A stretch of DNA of 64,000 nucleotides from Ruminococcus sp. (GCF_019417665.1 NZ_DXUU01000007.1:13670-77669); one strand, 5' to 3'; counted from the stretch's first letter, positions 32,673 to 41,893 are shown. A program made the numbers and translations. The notes: generated by a model from the letters alone, not told the origin.

Positions 32673-33548
32673 TTAACAACAATCCCAGTTATAAATCACA
32701 TCGCTGAAATCACAGCGTCTGAGATTTTCCCGATTGATAAAGAAATTGCAGATGCCGGCATCGCCCCATAAGATCTTGTCCTCGCCGTCTCCGAATTCGC
32801 TGTCCAGCTGGAACAGCAGCACTTCATGGCTGTCGTCCTCACTGCGGGGATCCCACTGAGTGAATCCAGGATAACCGCCGATCTTGTGACCGAAACCGTT
32901 TTTGTCCTCATCTTCAAAATCTGTCGGATCGTCCAGCAAGTCTTCTGCTTCGTCTGGGTAATATTTTTGTACCAGTTTTGTGATACGACTGTCGAAATGG
33001 CAATCGCAGACAGAAATTGTATCTGTTTCCGCAGAAAATGCTAGTCCATAACAGTCAAACACCGGAAAATAACAATCGTCGTCCGAAGTATCACTGTGCA
33101 TTTTCCCACGCACCTTGTCCTCGGTGACAGTTCTGTCCACATCTTTGTAATAAAGCACCCGAAAGGTGTTCTGCCTGGTGTTATCTTCAAAATCCAGTCC
33201 GTAGACATCATTGTTCAAGATCCAGAATTGCAGCAGACCCTGGTGGGGAAAATCTTCCAATGTAATTTTTGTGCAGTCGATCTGTGCCAGAAGCTGCAAT
33301 TCCTTGCCCTCACTGTCTTGAGGAATCTGCCCGTCATGAGGCACATAGCCAATTCCGCCCACCTTGCTGTCTAACAATCCTGGCTTGGTATCCGTCAGTT
33401 TCAGCATCATACAATGCACTGCCGTCTTTTGCAGGATTTCGTCCCGGATGTCATCGACGGTATGAAGACCGGCTTTGTGAATGGCTTCCAGTTCTTTCAT
33501 TTCCTTTGCCACATCGTTTTTTTTCTTGAAAAAATCAAATAAGCCCAT
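32673..33548 (-). CDS. DUF1963 (YwqG-like) protein
   Basis: A 291-residue protein of the YwqG/DUF1963 family, a beta-rich fold related to SUKH-type immunity and adaptor proteins. Recognisable stretches include the KVGGIGYVPHDGQIPQ entry, LLAQIDCTKI, GLLQFWI, the HKIGGYPGFTQWDP segment and the LLFQLDSEF and WGDAGICNFFI endings. It starts with a short Lys-rich helical segment (FDFFKKKND). GGAGAAA precedes the ATG. It sits between speE and the synthase gene, with gaps of about 20 bases, so it is transcribed with them. No direct role in polyamine synthesis is known. Confidence 0.82.
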   Translation of the reverse strand: MGLFDFFKKKNDVAKEMKELEAIHKAGLHTVDDIRDEILQKTAVHCMMLKLTDTKPGLLDSKVGGIGYVPHDGQIPQDSEGKELQLLAQIDCTKITLEDFPHQGLLQFWILNNDVYGLDFEDNTRQNTFRVLYYKDVDRTVTEDKVRGKMHSDTSDDDCYFPVFDCYGLAFSAETDTISVCDCHFDSRITKLVQKYYPDEAEDLLDDPTDFEDEDKNGFGHKIGGYPGFTQWDPRSEDDSHEVLLFQLDSEFGDGEDKILWGDAGICNFFINRENLRRCDFSDVIYNWDCC

Positions 33549-33563
33549 GGCTTTCTCCTTATG

Positions 33564-34424
33564 TCAGTTTCGGCCTGTCGCTTCCCGCAGTGCATCCCGG
33601 ACATTATTCGGGATGGCAAAGCAGCCCTGATGCAGGATGGTGTTATAATACCGTGTTTTCAGTCCCAGACTATTCCACCAGTCCGCTTGCAAATCCTGAC
33701 GTGGGTCAAACTTTTTGGATGCAAAGCCAAAGAGCCAATGCCCGGAAGGATATGTGGGGATATGCGCCTGATAGACCAGGGCGATGGGGAAGAAGTGCTT
33801 GATACGGCTGTGGGCACGCTTCATGGCGTTGGAATAGGACGTGTAAAAGGTACTCTCGTGCTGGTTGACCAGAATGCCGTCAGGGGAGAGTGCCTTGTAG
33901 CAGTTGCCGTAAAATTCCTTGGTGAACAGTCCCTCGCCTACGCCGAAGGGGTCGGTGGAATCTACGATAATGAGGTCATAGGCGTTTTCCATTTTGCGGA
34001 CAAACCGCAGACCGTCCTGGTAGTAGATATGCACTCGTGGGTCGTCCAGGCTGCACGCTGTAAAGGGCAGGTATTCCTTTGCCAGATGCACCACCATTTC
34101 GTCGATTTCCACCATGTCGATGTGCTCGATAGTGGAATACCGGCAAAGTTCCCGGACGGTGCCGCCGTCTCCTGCGCCGATAACCAGTACCCGCTTGATG
34201 TCCGGGTTGGTTGCCATGGGGATGTGGGTGATCATTTCGTGGTAGATGTACTCGTCCTTTTCCGTCACCATGAGCAGTCCGTCCAGCGTCATGATACGGC
34301 CGAATTCTACGGAATCAAATACGTCGATTCGCTGGAATTCGCTTTGCACGCTTGCGAGTTGTTTGTCGATGCGGATGGACAGCCGCACGTTTTCGGTGTG
34401 ATTTTCGGTGTACCAAATGTCCAT
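33564..34424 (-). CDS. speE: Spermidine synthase
   Basis: A 286-residue aminopropyltransferase that moves the aminopropyl group of decarboxylated AdoMet onto putrescine. The active-site features are visible: YQRIDVF-type start, the GGLLMVTEKDEYIYHEM-like stretch holding the Tyr and His of the diamine site (DEYIYHEMITHIP), the AdoMet loop VLVIGAGDGGTVRE and the gate DLIIVDSTDPFG. AAAGGAG precedes the ATG. Works with SpeD at 36329-37138 in the same strand run. Confidence 0.94.
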   Translation of the reverse strand: MDIWYTENHTENVRLSIRIDKQLASVQSEFQRIDVFDSVEFGRIMTLDGLLMVTEKDEYIYHEMITHIPMATNPDIKRVLVIGAGDGGTVRELCRYSTIEHIDMVEIDEMVVHLAKEYLPFTACSLDDPRVHIYYQDGLRFVRKMENAYDLIIVDSTDPFGVGEGLFTKEFYGNCYKALSPDGILVNQHESTFYTSYSNAMKRAHSRIKHFFPIALVYQAHIPTYPSGHWLFGFASKKFDPRQDLQADWWNSLGLKTRYYNTILHQGCFAIPNNVRDALREATGRN

Positions 34425-34472
34425 GGGGATCTCCTTTCTGTTTGGGGTGGGGGAGATAAATTGGAAGTTATG

Positions 34473-34658
34473 CTATTTACTTCTTGTATTCATACGGTAT
34501 ATCAAAACACTACCCATAGCTGAAATGAAATAGAACACAAAACTTATTATATTGTTATTTACTATTTTAGGTATAAAGTTTTCAAGCGTAATCTTTATAA
34601 TAAGTATTATAATAATCAACAAAGCACATTCTCCAACGATAATAAATCCTTTTTTCAT
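34473..34658 (-). CDS. Small two-helix membrane protein, hypothetical
   Basis: A 61-residue hydrophobic protein with two predicted membrane helices (about 5-24 and 36-53) separated by a short polar, Asn-rich loop, and a basic C-terminus. GGAGG lies six bases before the ATG at 34658. The codons are AT-rich compared with speA and speE on either side. No family is recognised. Confidence 0.55.
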   Translation of the reverse strand: MKKGFIIVGECALLIIIILIIKITLENFIPKIVNNNIISFVFYFISAMGSVLIYRMNTRSK

Positions 34659-34750
34659 AGTCAACCTCCATGACTAATTTTATCACTTTTAAAAATTTCG
34701 ATTTGCCGTTTTACACACTCAACTGTTTCCAATATCTCTCCTTGATATCC

Positions 34751-34873
34751 TCAAACTGCTGTTCCTTCATTTACTCGATCTTTTTCTTTCGCTTGATCTG
34801 CAAAATACATCGGTATCTGCATCACAAATAAAATTGAAAGTACGCTTTCTTGTACTTTGGTTTTTGGCGTCAT
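34751..34873 (-). CDS. Possible 40-residue ORF coupled to speA
   Basis: The ATG overlaps the speA stop (ATGA), the usual sign of translational coupling, and the frame runs 40 codons with a hydrophobic middle and a charged end. Its codon use is AT-rich and it resembles no protein I know. A second short frame starting MKEQQFEDIKERYWKQ overlaps its end, so this stretch may be a decayed remnant of a larger gene. Confidence 0.3.
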   Translation of the reverse strand: MTPKTKVQESVLSILFVMQIPMYFADQAKEKDRVNEGTAV

Positions 34874-36315
34874 TTCACCACATTCAGCTTTGTAATCTCC
34901 ATATCCTGCGACCCCGTCAGGGAACAGCCCTTTTCCTTGGCATATTGAATGTAATCCACAATGTCCGCCGTGATGCGCTCGCCCGGTGCCAGAATGGGTA
35001 TTCCTGGAGGATAGCACATGACAAACTCACTGCAAATCTCGCCCACGCTCTGTTCCAGGGCAACTGCCTTTTTCTCTGCATAAAACGCCTGCTGGGGCGG
35101 CAGTGCCACATCCGGCGCTAAGTATTCGCTCTGGAGCATTCCCGTGGGATCGCCACCGTACAGCCGTTTAATTTCCGACAATGCAGAAATGAGCCGCTCG
35201 ATCTCCAGGGCACGGTCTCCAGCAGTGACGATGGCAAGGATATTGCCGATGTCGCCGAACTCGATCTGGATGCCGTATTCGTCTCGGAGCAGGTCGTATA
35301 CCTCAATGCCTGCAAGCCCAGTGTTTCTCGTGTGAATGGACAGCTTCGTCCGATCAAAGGCATAGAATGAATCGCCGTTGCAAAGCTCATCACCGTAGAC
35401 ATAATAGCCGCCGATGCGGTTGATCTCTTCTCTGGCATAATCCACGTACTGCACCGCTTTCCGGTACATTTCCCGTCCGTTCAGCGCCAGATTCCGCCGT
35501 GCAATATCCAGGGATACCATGAGCAGATAGGATGCACTGGTGGTCTGGGTCAGGTTAATGACCTGGCGTACATAGTCGGCATTGACGCTCTCTGCGCACA
35601 GAAGCATGGCACTCTGGGTCAAAGAACCGCCGGTCTTGTGAATGCTCACTGAAGCCATATCCGCACCTGCTGCCATGGCAGAGCAGGGGAGATTTTCCCC
35701 GAAATAGAAGTGGGTTCCGTGTGCCTCGTCAGCTAAGAGCAGCATTCCATGGTCATGCGCCAGCTTTGCAATGCGCCGGATATCCGGACAGACGCCGTAA
35801 TAGGTGGGATTGTTCACCAACACTGCCTTGGCATCCGGATTTTCCAAAATCGCCTTTTCCACAGCTTTCACGGACATGCCTAAGGGAATACCCAGATCTT
35901 TGTTTTCGTCTGGATCTACATAAACCGGAACAGCGCCGTTCACAACCAAAGCATTGATGGCACTCCGGTGGACATTCCGGGGCATGATCAGTTTTTCCCC
36001 GGCTTTGCAGGCGGACATGATCATTGCCTGTGATGCACCTGTTGCGCCATTGATAATAAAAAAGGCATTTGCTGCACCGAATGCCTCTGCTGCCAGTGCC
36101 TGGGCGTTTCGGAGTACCGACACGGGATGGCATAGATTGTCCAAATTCTTCATAGAATTCACATCGATCTGCACACAGCGGTCTCCCAGAAAGTCCGCCA
36201 GTTCCCGGTTTCCTCTGCCGCCCTTATGTCCGGGAACATCAAACCGCACCACACGGTTCATGAGATGTTCTTTCAGCGCATCCATCAGGGGTGCATCCTG
36301 TTGTGTCAAATCCAT
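34870..36315 (-). CDS. speA: Orn/Lys/Arg decarboxylase (aminotransferase-fold)
   Basis: A 481-residue fold-type I PLP decarboxylase of the short Firmicutes kind. Features are RFDVPGHKGG at the start, the INGATGASQAMIM cofactor loop, LLADEAHGTHF with the ring-stacking His and ring-nitrogen Asp, and the PLP lysine in SIHKTGGSLTQ. The C-terminal domain ends with the PPGIPILAPGERI stretch seen in the family. It supplies the diamine (cadaverine, putrescine) or agmatine for the downstream enzymes; which amino acid it prefers cannot be told from sequence, and the gene symbol follows the common annotation. GAGGAG precedes the ATG. Second gene of the cluster after speD. Confidence 0.9.
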   Translation of the reverse strand: MDLTQQDAPLMDALKEHLMNRVVRFDVPGHKGGRGNRELADFLGDRCVQIDVNSMKNLDNLCHPVSVLRNAQALAAEAFGAANAFFIINGATGASQAMIMSACKAGEKLIMPRNVHRSAINALVVNGAVPVYVDPDENKDLGIPLGMSVKAVEKAILENPDAKAVLVNNPTYYGVCPDIRRIAKLAHDHGMLLLADEAHGTHFYFGENLPCSAMAAGADMASVSIHKTGGSLTQSAMLLCAESVNADYVRQVINLTQTTSASYLLMVSLDIARRNLALNGREMYRKAVQYVDYAREEINRIGGYYVYGDELCNGDSFYAFDRTKLSIHTRNTGLAGIEVYDLLRDEYGIQIEFGDIGNILAIVTAGDRALEIERLISALSEIKRLYGGDPTGMLQSEYLAPDVALPPQQAFYAEKKAVALEQSVGEICSEFVMCYPPGIPILAPGERITADIVDYIQYAKEKGCSLTGSQDMEITKLNVVK

Positions 36316-36328
36316 ACCGCAAGTCTCC

Positions 36329-37138
36329 TCAATAAATATTTCTCCCGCTGAAGATCTCGATCATTTCCCGACGCAGACGATTGGTAATATCCAGCCGTAC
36401 CCGGGGGTCTAATTCGTAGGCGTCGGTTTTAAAGAGATAATTCTGTAGTTCTAGTTCCTTGATCAGCATCCGGGTGTGGAAAATGTTGGACTGATATACG
36501 TTGACGTCCTGTGCGTCATAGCGCAGCAGGATCTCTTCGCTGATAAAGTCCTGGATGGAAGTCATATCGTGATCCATGAAGAATTTCTTGCCGTTGATAT
36601 CTCGTGTGAATCCACGGACACGATAGTCAATGGTAATAATATCTGAATCGAAGCTGCGGATGAGATAATCCAGCGTATTCAAAGGGGAAATTTCGCCGCA
36701 GGTGGATACGTCAATGTCTACTCGGAAGGTGGTGACTTCGTTGCCTGGATGGCTTTCCGGGAACGTATGCACGGTCACGTGGCTTTTGTCCAGATGAGCG
36801 TGGATATCCCGGCGTTTCAAGAATTCTGTTCCCTGATTGCAGGAGGCGTCCATGCTCTCCGGCGTAACCTCGCCTTCGGCAATGAGTACATTCACCGAAG
36901 CGCCCTGAGGTTCATAGTCCTGCTTAGAAATATTGAGTACGGTTGCACCGATCATTTCTGTCACGTCGCAGAGAATATTGGTCAGACGCTCGGAATTGTA
37001 CTGCTCATCAATATAGCGGATATAGTCCCGCTTTTCCCGTTCTGACTTTGCATAGCATACATCAAAAATGTTAAAGCTCAGCGTTTTCGTGAGGTTATTA
37101 AATCCATATAAGGTCAGCTTTTTCTCCAACCCTATCAT
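36329..37138 (-). CDS. speD: S-adenosylmethionine decarboxylase proenzyme
   Basis: A 269-residue proenzyme of the long (E. coli-type) SpeD class. It cleaves itself at Ser119 in DKSHVTVHTFPESHP to create the pyruvoyl cofactor, then makes decarboxylated AdoMet, the aminopropyl donor for SpeE. Other conserved stretches are LYGFNNLTKTLSFNIFDVCYA and DIDVSTCGEISPL. I chose the ATG at 37138, five bases after AGGAAGG; a GTG one codon upstream is the alternative. It is the first gene of the cluster and has a promoter at 37227-37255. Confidence 0.95.
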   Translation of the reverse strand: MIGLEKKLTLYGFNNLTKTLSFNIFDVCYAKSEREKRDYIRYIDEQYNSERLTNILCDVTEMIGATVLNISKQDYEPQGASVNVLIAEGEVTPESMDASCNQGTEFLKRRDIHAHLDKSHVTVHTFPESHPGNEVTTFRVDIDVSTCGEISPLNTLDYLIRSFDSDIITIDYRVRGFTRDINGKKFFMDHDMTSIQDFISEEILLRYDAQDVNVYQSNIFHTRMLIKELELQNYLFKTDAYELDPRVRLDITNRLRREMIEIFSGRNIY

Positions 37139-37226
37139 CACAGCCTTCCTGGTAAATTTGAATTGCGCAGGGCAGTTCCGCAGAGGGCGCCGTTACGCAT
37201 GAAACAATTTATCATAATCAAAGATA

Positions 37227-37255
37227 ATTGTACCATAGTTTGCAAAAAAAAGCAA
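37227..37255 (-). promoter_or_regulatory. Promoter of the polyamine cluster (speD)
   Basis: Minus-strand TTGCTT (37250-37255) and TACAAT (37227-37232), spacer 17, with a leader of about 80 bases before speD. Confidence 0.7.
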
Positions 37256-37368
37256 TGGGATTTACAAAACTTTTTGAAAAACTGATGCACAAATAAAACA
37301 ATGCCTGGTACAATTGAAAAACATGTTCTGTTTTTGCAACAGAACTTTGAATTTTCAGGACTTACCAC
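37256..37368. other. speD-lon divergent intergenic region with palindrome
   Basis: The 418-base gap between speD and lon holds the two divergent promoters (37227-37255 and 37369-37397). Between them lies a perfect 8-bp inverted repeat GTTCTGTT/AACAGAAC with a five-base centre (37325-37345), placed upstream of the lon -35. The lon leader is about 155 bases. No gene is visible. Confidence 0.5.
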
Positions 37369-37397
37369 TTGCAAAATCATACGAAGTATAGTATAAT
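37369..37397 (+). promoter_or_regulatory. SigA-type promoter of lon
   Basis: TTGCAA (37369-37374) and TATAAT (37392-37397), spacer 17. Confidence 0.78.
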
Positions 37398-37556
37398 AGA
37401 ACAAATTGATTCTGATCGTGTCGGTGCTGTTGGGATTCCGGCGGACAGAGGTCACGGCGGTGAAGGGAATGAACCGTTACCTGATACGGCGTCGTTACGA
37501 AAAATGAGAATAAGCTCTCAATCGCAGGAATAGACGCAGAAAGGAAAACAGAGAAT

Positions 37557-39959
37557 ATGAACAATCAATTGGAAGAAATAACGATACAAAAACTGCCTCT
37601 TGTTGTCATGCGCGGCACGGTATTATTTCCGGGCATGACGATGCATTTTGATTTGGCGCGGGAACCTTTTGTTCGTGCGCTGCAGGCTGGTATGGATGCA
37701 GACCGCCGTGTGGTTCTGGTGAGTCAGCGTGATCCTCTGGTGGAAGAACCCACGCAGAAGGATCTGTATTCTATGGGCGTCATCGCAGAGATTCGCCAGG
37801 TGCTCCGTACGCCCGATGGGGTCATACGTGTTCTGGCAGAGGGCAAGACACGGGTCACCATCGAAACTGCTTATCTAGAGCTCGGAGAAGATATGACATA
37901 TCCTCAGGCAGATTGTGCGGTGCGGGAAGAAATTCTTCCGGATGCAGAAAAACGTACAGAGCGCACAGCTGTGGGGCGCTGCATTAAGGATGCTTTTCAG
38001 CAGTATGCCGAGCTGCTGCCTCGGATGCCCCGGGAGCTTGTGGCTTCAGTGGTCTGCGAACATGATGAGGCAAAACTCTTTGAGCATATTGTATTTAATA
38101 TCGCTTTGGATTATCCCGAAAAACAGCTGCTCCTGGAAGAGGATGACTGGAACGAACGACTGAAAATGCTCCTGCAGATCCTGGCAGATGAAATTGATGT
38201 CCTGCATATGGAACGTAAATTGCAGGAGGATACCCAGGCAAACCTTGACCGTTCCCAGCGGGAATATTATCTGCGGGAGCAGATGCATCTCATTGCAGAA
38301 CAGCTGGGCGAAGGAGAGGACCCTGCCTCGGAACTTGAGGAATATCAGGATCAGATCCAAAGCCTGCCTCTGGACGACGCCAGCCGGGAAAAGCTGGAGA
38401 AAGAAGCAGAACGGCTGTCACGGCTGCCTATGGCATCTCAGGAGGCATTTGTGATCCGGAATTATCTGGACACTGTGCTGGCGCTGCCGTGGAATGTTTC
38501 CACCCACACCAAGGTGAACCTGAAACGGGCGCAGGGTGTGCTGGAACGGGATCATTACGGGCTACAGAAAGTGAAGGAACGTATCCTGGAAATCTTTGCC
38601 GTCCGCTCCCTGCTGCCGGAGGCAACGGGACAGATCCTCTGCTTTGTTGGCCCGCCAGGTGTGGGTAAAACTTCCATCGGGAAGTCCATTGCAAAGGCAC
38701 TGGGACGGAAATATGAGCGTGTGTCCTTGGGCGGCGTACGGGATGAATCAGACATCCGGGGACACCGGAAAACCTACATCGGCGCAATGCCTGGACGTAT
38801 CATGGATGCCATGACACGTGCCGGCTCCAATAATCCGCTGATCCTGCTGGACGAAGTGGACAAAATGAGCAATGACTTCCGGGGTGACCCATCGGCGGCA
38901 TTGCTGGAAGTGCTGGACAGCGAACAGAACAAGGCGTTCCGGGATCATTATATTGAGGTGCCTTTTGACCTGAGCCGGGTATTATTCGTTGCAACGGCAA
39001 ATTCCCTGGATCCCATTCCCGCACCCCTGCTGGACCGTATGGAAGTTATTGAGCTGAGCAGCTATACCCGGGAGGAAAAGTTCCACATTGCACGGGAGCA
39101 TCTGGTCAAGAAGCAGCTTGCCAAGCACGGACTGAAAGGTACCCAGTGCCGGATCCCTGACGAAGTGATCTACGCTGTGATTGACGGCTATACCCGGGAG
39201 GCAGGTGTCCGTGAACTGGAGCGTATGATTGGAACTCTGTGCCGGAAGGCAGCAAAAAAGATCGTCAGCGGTGAATGCAAAAAGGTGACATTTTCCGCCG
39301 ACAATCTCGGGGAATATCTAGGTATCCAGAAATTCCGCCCCGATGCCCAGAGCCATGAGGACACGGTGGGCGTGGTAAACGGTCTGGCATGGACTTCGGT
39401 GGGCGGCGTGCTCATGCCCATGGAGGTATTGGTCATGCCGGGAAAGGGTGCTGTGGAATACACCGGTTCCCTGGGCAATGTCATGCGGGAAAGCGCAAAG
39501 ATCGCAGTCAGCTATACCCGTAGCGTGGCGAAGCAATATGGCATTCCTGAGGATTTCTACACCAACCGTGATCTGCATATCCATGCGCCGGAGGGTGCTG
39601 TGCCGAAGGACGGTCCCTCTGCCGGGGTCACAATGGCAACGGCACTGATCTCCGCTTTGTCCGGCAGAGCAGTCCGGGGCGATGTTGCTATGACCGGTGA
39701 GATCACGCTTCACGGAAAGGTGCTGCCTATCGGCGGTCTCCGGGAAAAATCCATGGCTGCCTACAAAGCAGGTATTCAGACTGTAATTATTCCAGAGGAA
39801 AACCTGCCGGATCTGGAAGAAGTCGATACGGTAGTACGGGAACATGTGACATTTGTTCCGGCAAAGACTCTGGACACGGTGCTGGAGACAGCCCTTGTGC
39901 CTGAGAAAGTCGAAATATCCAATGTCACTGCTGTACAACCGGAAATGTGTCACGCTTAA
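37557..39959 (+). CDS. lon: ATP-dependent protease Lon
   Basis: An 800-residue LonA protease. The N-terminal substrate-binding domain begins LPLVVMRGTVLFPGM. A coiled region follows, then the AAA+ module with Walker A GPPGVGKTS, LGGVRDESDIRGHRKTYIGAMPGRI and Walker B LILLDEVDKM. The protease domain has the catalytic serine in PKDGPSAGVTM and the lysine in a later GGLREKSMAAYKAG. The length is normal. GAAAGGAAAA precedes the ATG. It heads the lon-engB-lysA run; engB starts 11 bases after its stop, the usual Firmicutes pair. Confidence 0.97.
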   Translation: MNNQLEEITIQKLPLVVMRGTVLFPGMTMHFDLAREPFVRALQAGMDADRRVVLVSQRDPLVEEPTQKDLYSMGVIAEIRQVLRTPDGVIRVLAEGKTRVTIETAYLELGEDMTYPQADCAVREEILPDAEKRTERTAVGRCIKDAFQQYAELLPRMPRELVASVVCEHDEAKLFEHIVFNIALDYPEKQLLLEEDDWNERLKMLLQILADEIDVLHMERKLQEDTQANLDRSQREYYLREQMHLIAEQLGEGEDPASELEEYQDQIQSLPLDDASREKLEKEAERLSRLPMASQEAFVIRNYLDTVLALPWNVSTHTKVNLKRAQGVLERDHYGLQKVKERILEIFAVRSLLPEATGQILCFVGPPGVGKTSIGKSIAKALGRKYERVSLGGVRDESDIRGHRKTYIGAMPGRIMDAMTRAGSNNPLILLDEVDKMSNDFRGDPSAALLEVLDSEQNKAFRDHYIEVPFDLSRVLFVATANSLDPIPAPLLDRMEVIELSSYTREEKFHIAREHLVKKQLAKHGLKGTQCRIPDEVIYAVIDGYTREAGVRELERMIGTLCRKAAKKIVSGECKKVTFSADNLGEYLGIQKFRPDAQSHEDTVGVVNGLAWTSVGGVLMPMEVLVMPGKGAVEYTGSLGNVMRESAKIAVSYTRSVAKQYGIPEDFYTNRDLHIHAPEGAVPKDGPSAGVTMATALISALSGRAVRGDVAMTGEITLHGKVLPIGGLREKSMAAYKAGIQTVIIPEENLPDLEEVDTVVREHVTFVPAKTLDTVLETALVPEKVEISNVTAVQPEMCHA

Positions 39960-39970
39960 AGGGAGGATGT

Positions 39971-40564
39971 ATGCAGTTTCAGAATGCACAATTTGTTGCG
40001 TCATACGGCACTTTTTCTCAGATACCGCCCTGCAATTCCATGGAAATTGCCTTTGCGGGGCGATCGAATGTGGGAAAATCTACGCTGATCAACAAAATCT
40101 TTCAGCGGAAGTCGCTGGCTCGTGTCAGTGCCGTGCCAGGAAAAACAGCAACCATTAATTTTTACCGGTTAGATCCCCTGACCATTGTGGATCTGCCGGG
40201 CTATGGCTATGCCAAGGTGGCGAAATCAGAAAAGGAACGCTGGTCGGGGCTGATCTCCGGTTATCTGGGAGCAGATCGGGATCTGCGGCTGATCCTGCTG
40301 CTCATTGATATGCGCCATGCGCCGTCCAAGGATGATTTGCAGATGATCGACTTTTTGGTGGAGAGTGAGCTGCCTTTTTTGATCGTTCTCACCAAGGCGG
40401 ACAAGCTGAACAAGACAGAACGAGCCAAACGGATGCAGGCGTTTGAGACAGAAATTCCGTATTTTTCACAAATTCATGTGATTCCCTTTTCCGCAGTCAC
40501 ACGGGAGGGCGTTACTGAAGTACAGGCGGTTTTAGAAGAGATCGCATTAGAGCCGGAGGAATAA
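39971..40564 (+). CDS. engB: Ribosome biogenesis GTPase EngB (YsxC)
   Basis: A 197-residue GTPase needed for large-subunit assembly. G1 is GRSNVGKS (30-37), G3 is DLPGYGYA and G4 is TKAD. The switch regions with PGKTATINFYR are typical of the TrmE-Era-EngA-YsxC group. GGGAGG precedes the ATG at 39971; an in-frame start eight codons earlier lies inside the lon stop region. lon-engB order is conserved in Firmicutes. Confidence 0.95.
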   Translation: MQFQNAQFVASYGTFSQIPPCNSMEIAFAGRSNVGKSTLINKIFQRKSLARVSAVPGKTATINFYRLDPLTIVDLPGYGYAKVAKSEKERWSGLISGYLGADRDLRLILLLIDMRHAPSKDDLQMIDFLVESELPFLIVLTKADKLNKTERAKRMQAFETEIPYFSQIHVIPFSAVTREGVTEVQAVLEEIALEPEE

Positions 40565-40594
40565 CGGTTTAAAAATGGAAAGGAAGTAAAAAAA

Positions 40595-41893
40595 ATGTTT
40601 GTATCAGATAATCTGGATATCAATGCAAAGGGCAATCTTACCATCGGCGGTGTGGATACAGTGGCGCTGGCGAAAAAGTATGGTACACCTCTTTATGTTA
40701 TGGATGAGGATATGATCCGCCGGGACTGTCAGACATTCCAGAAGAGCATTGAGAAATATTACGATGGTCAAGGAATGGTCTGCTATGCCAGCAAGGCGTT
40801 TTCCTGTAAGGAGATCTATCGTGTGATGCAGTCGGAAAATATGGGTATTGATGTAGTCTCCGGCGGCGAGCTGTACACCGCATTACAGGCTGGCTTTGAC
40901 GTTTCTAAGGCGTGCTTCCACGGCAACAATAAGACTACGGAAGAGCTGAATATGGCGCTGGAATATAAGGTAGGCCGCATTGTGGTGGACAACATCTATG
41001 AGATGGAACAGCTGAACCAGCTGGCAGCAGATAAGAACGTCACCGCACCGATTCTGCTCCGCATCAAGCCCGGCGTAGACGCCCATACCCATAACTTCAT
41101 CCGCACCGGACAGATCGACAGCAAGTTCGGCTTTGCTTTGGAGACCGGCGAGGCTTATGAGGCGGTACAAAAGGCAATGTCCTATCCCAATCTTCAGCTG
41201 CGTGGTCTGCACTGCCATATTGGTTCTCAAATTCTGGATACCCATGGCTTTACGGCAGCAGCAGAAGTCATGATGGAATTCATCGAAAAGCTGAAAAAAG
41301 AACTAGGCTTTGAGACAGAGGATCTGAATCTGGGCGGCGGTTTTGGCATCCGCTATACCGATGCAGATGATCCGCTGCCTTATGATGCGTACATGGAAGC
41401 AGTGGCAAAGGTCATCAACGGTTTCTGCGAAAGCCACGATGTAAAGCGTCCGTTTATTCTCATTGAGCCGGGACGTTCCATTGCGGCGCCGGCAGGCATT
41501 ACGCTGTACACCGTTGGCGGCAAGAAGATCATCCCCAATATCCGCACCTATGTTTCCATTGACGGTGGTATGTGCGACAATCCACGCTATATTCTGTACC
41601 AGTCTGCCTATGATGCACTAGTGGCAAATAAGGCAGGGGAACCAAAGACAGAGACAGTGACCATTGCCGGAAAATGTTGCGAAAGCGGCGACCTCATCGG
41701 CGAAAATATGGCGCTCCAGTCCTGTGAGCCGGGAGATATTATTGCTGTTTGTGCAACAGGTGCTTATAACTATTCTATGGCATCCAACTACAATCGTCTC
41801 CAGAAACCGGCTGTTGTCTTTGTTAAGAATGGCGCAGACCGTCTGGCAGTAAAGCGTGAAACATTAGAAGATCTGGTACGGAACGATATCTGA
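40595..41893 (+). CDS. lysA: Diaminopimelate decarboxylase
   Basis: A 432-residue fold-type III PLP enzyme for the last step of lysine synthesis. The PLP lysine is in MVCYASKAFSCKEI; IDVVSGGELYTA, HGNNKT, GLHCHIGSQI, NLGGGFGIRYT and the EPGRSI motif follow, and the dimer-partner cysteine is in GKCCESGDLIGEN with the C-terminal CATGAYNYSMASNYN. AAAGGAAG precedes the ATG. It starts 30 bases after engB and ends at the hairpin at 41923-41954. Lysine made here could feed the decarboxylase at 34870-36315. Confidence 0.96.
   Translation: MFVSDNLDINAKGNLTIGGVDTVALAKKYGTPLYVMDEDMIRRDCQTFQKSIEKYYDGQGMVCYASKAFSCKEIYRVMQSENMGIDVVSGGELYTALQAGFDVSKACFHGNNKTTEELNMALEYKVGRIVVDNIYEMEQLNQLAADKNVTAPILLRIKPGVDAHTHNFIRTGQIDSKFGFALETGEAYEAVQKAMSYPNLQLRGLHCHIGSQILDTHGFTAAAEVMMEFIEKLKKELGFETEDLNLGGGFGIRYTDADDPLPYDAYMEAVAKVINGFCESHDVKRPFILIEPGRSIAAPAGITLYTVGGKKIIPNIRTYVSIDGGMCDNPRYILYQSAYDALVANKAGEPKTETVTIAGKCCESGDLIGENMALQSCEPGDIIAVCATGAYNYSMASNYNRLQKPAVVFVKNGADRLAVKRETLEDLVRNDI

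Noticed and set aside
31395..32771. A 458-codon open frame on the plus strand opposite the synthase gene
   Set aside because: Antisense to a protein with clear motifs; the translation is Cys/His-rich and without family resemblance.
34751..35017. An 88-codon minus-strand frame covering the end of speA
   Set aside because: Its first half is a shifted reading of the speA C-terminus. Only the 40-codon part starting at the ATGA overlap is listed, at low confidence.
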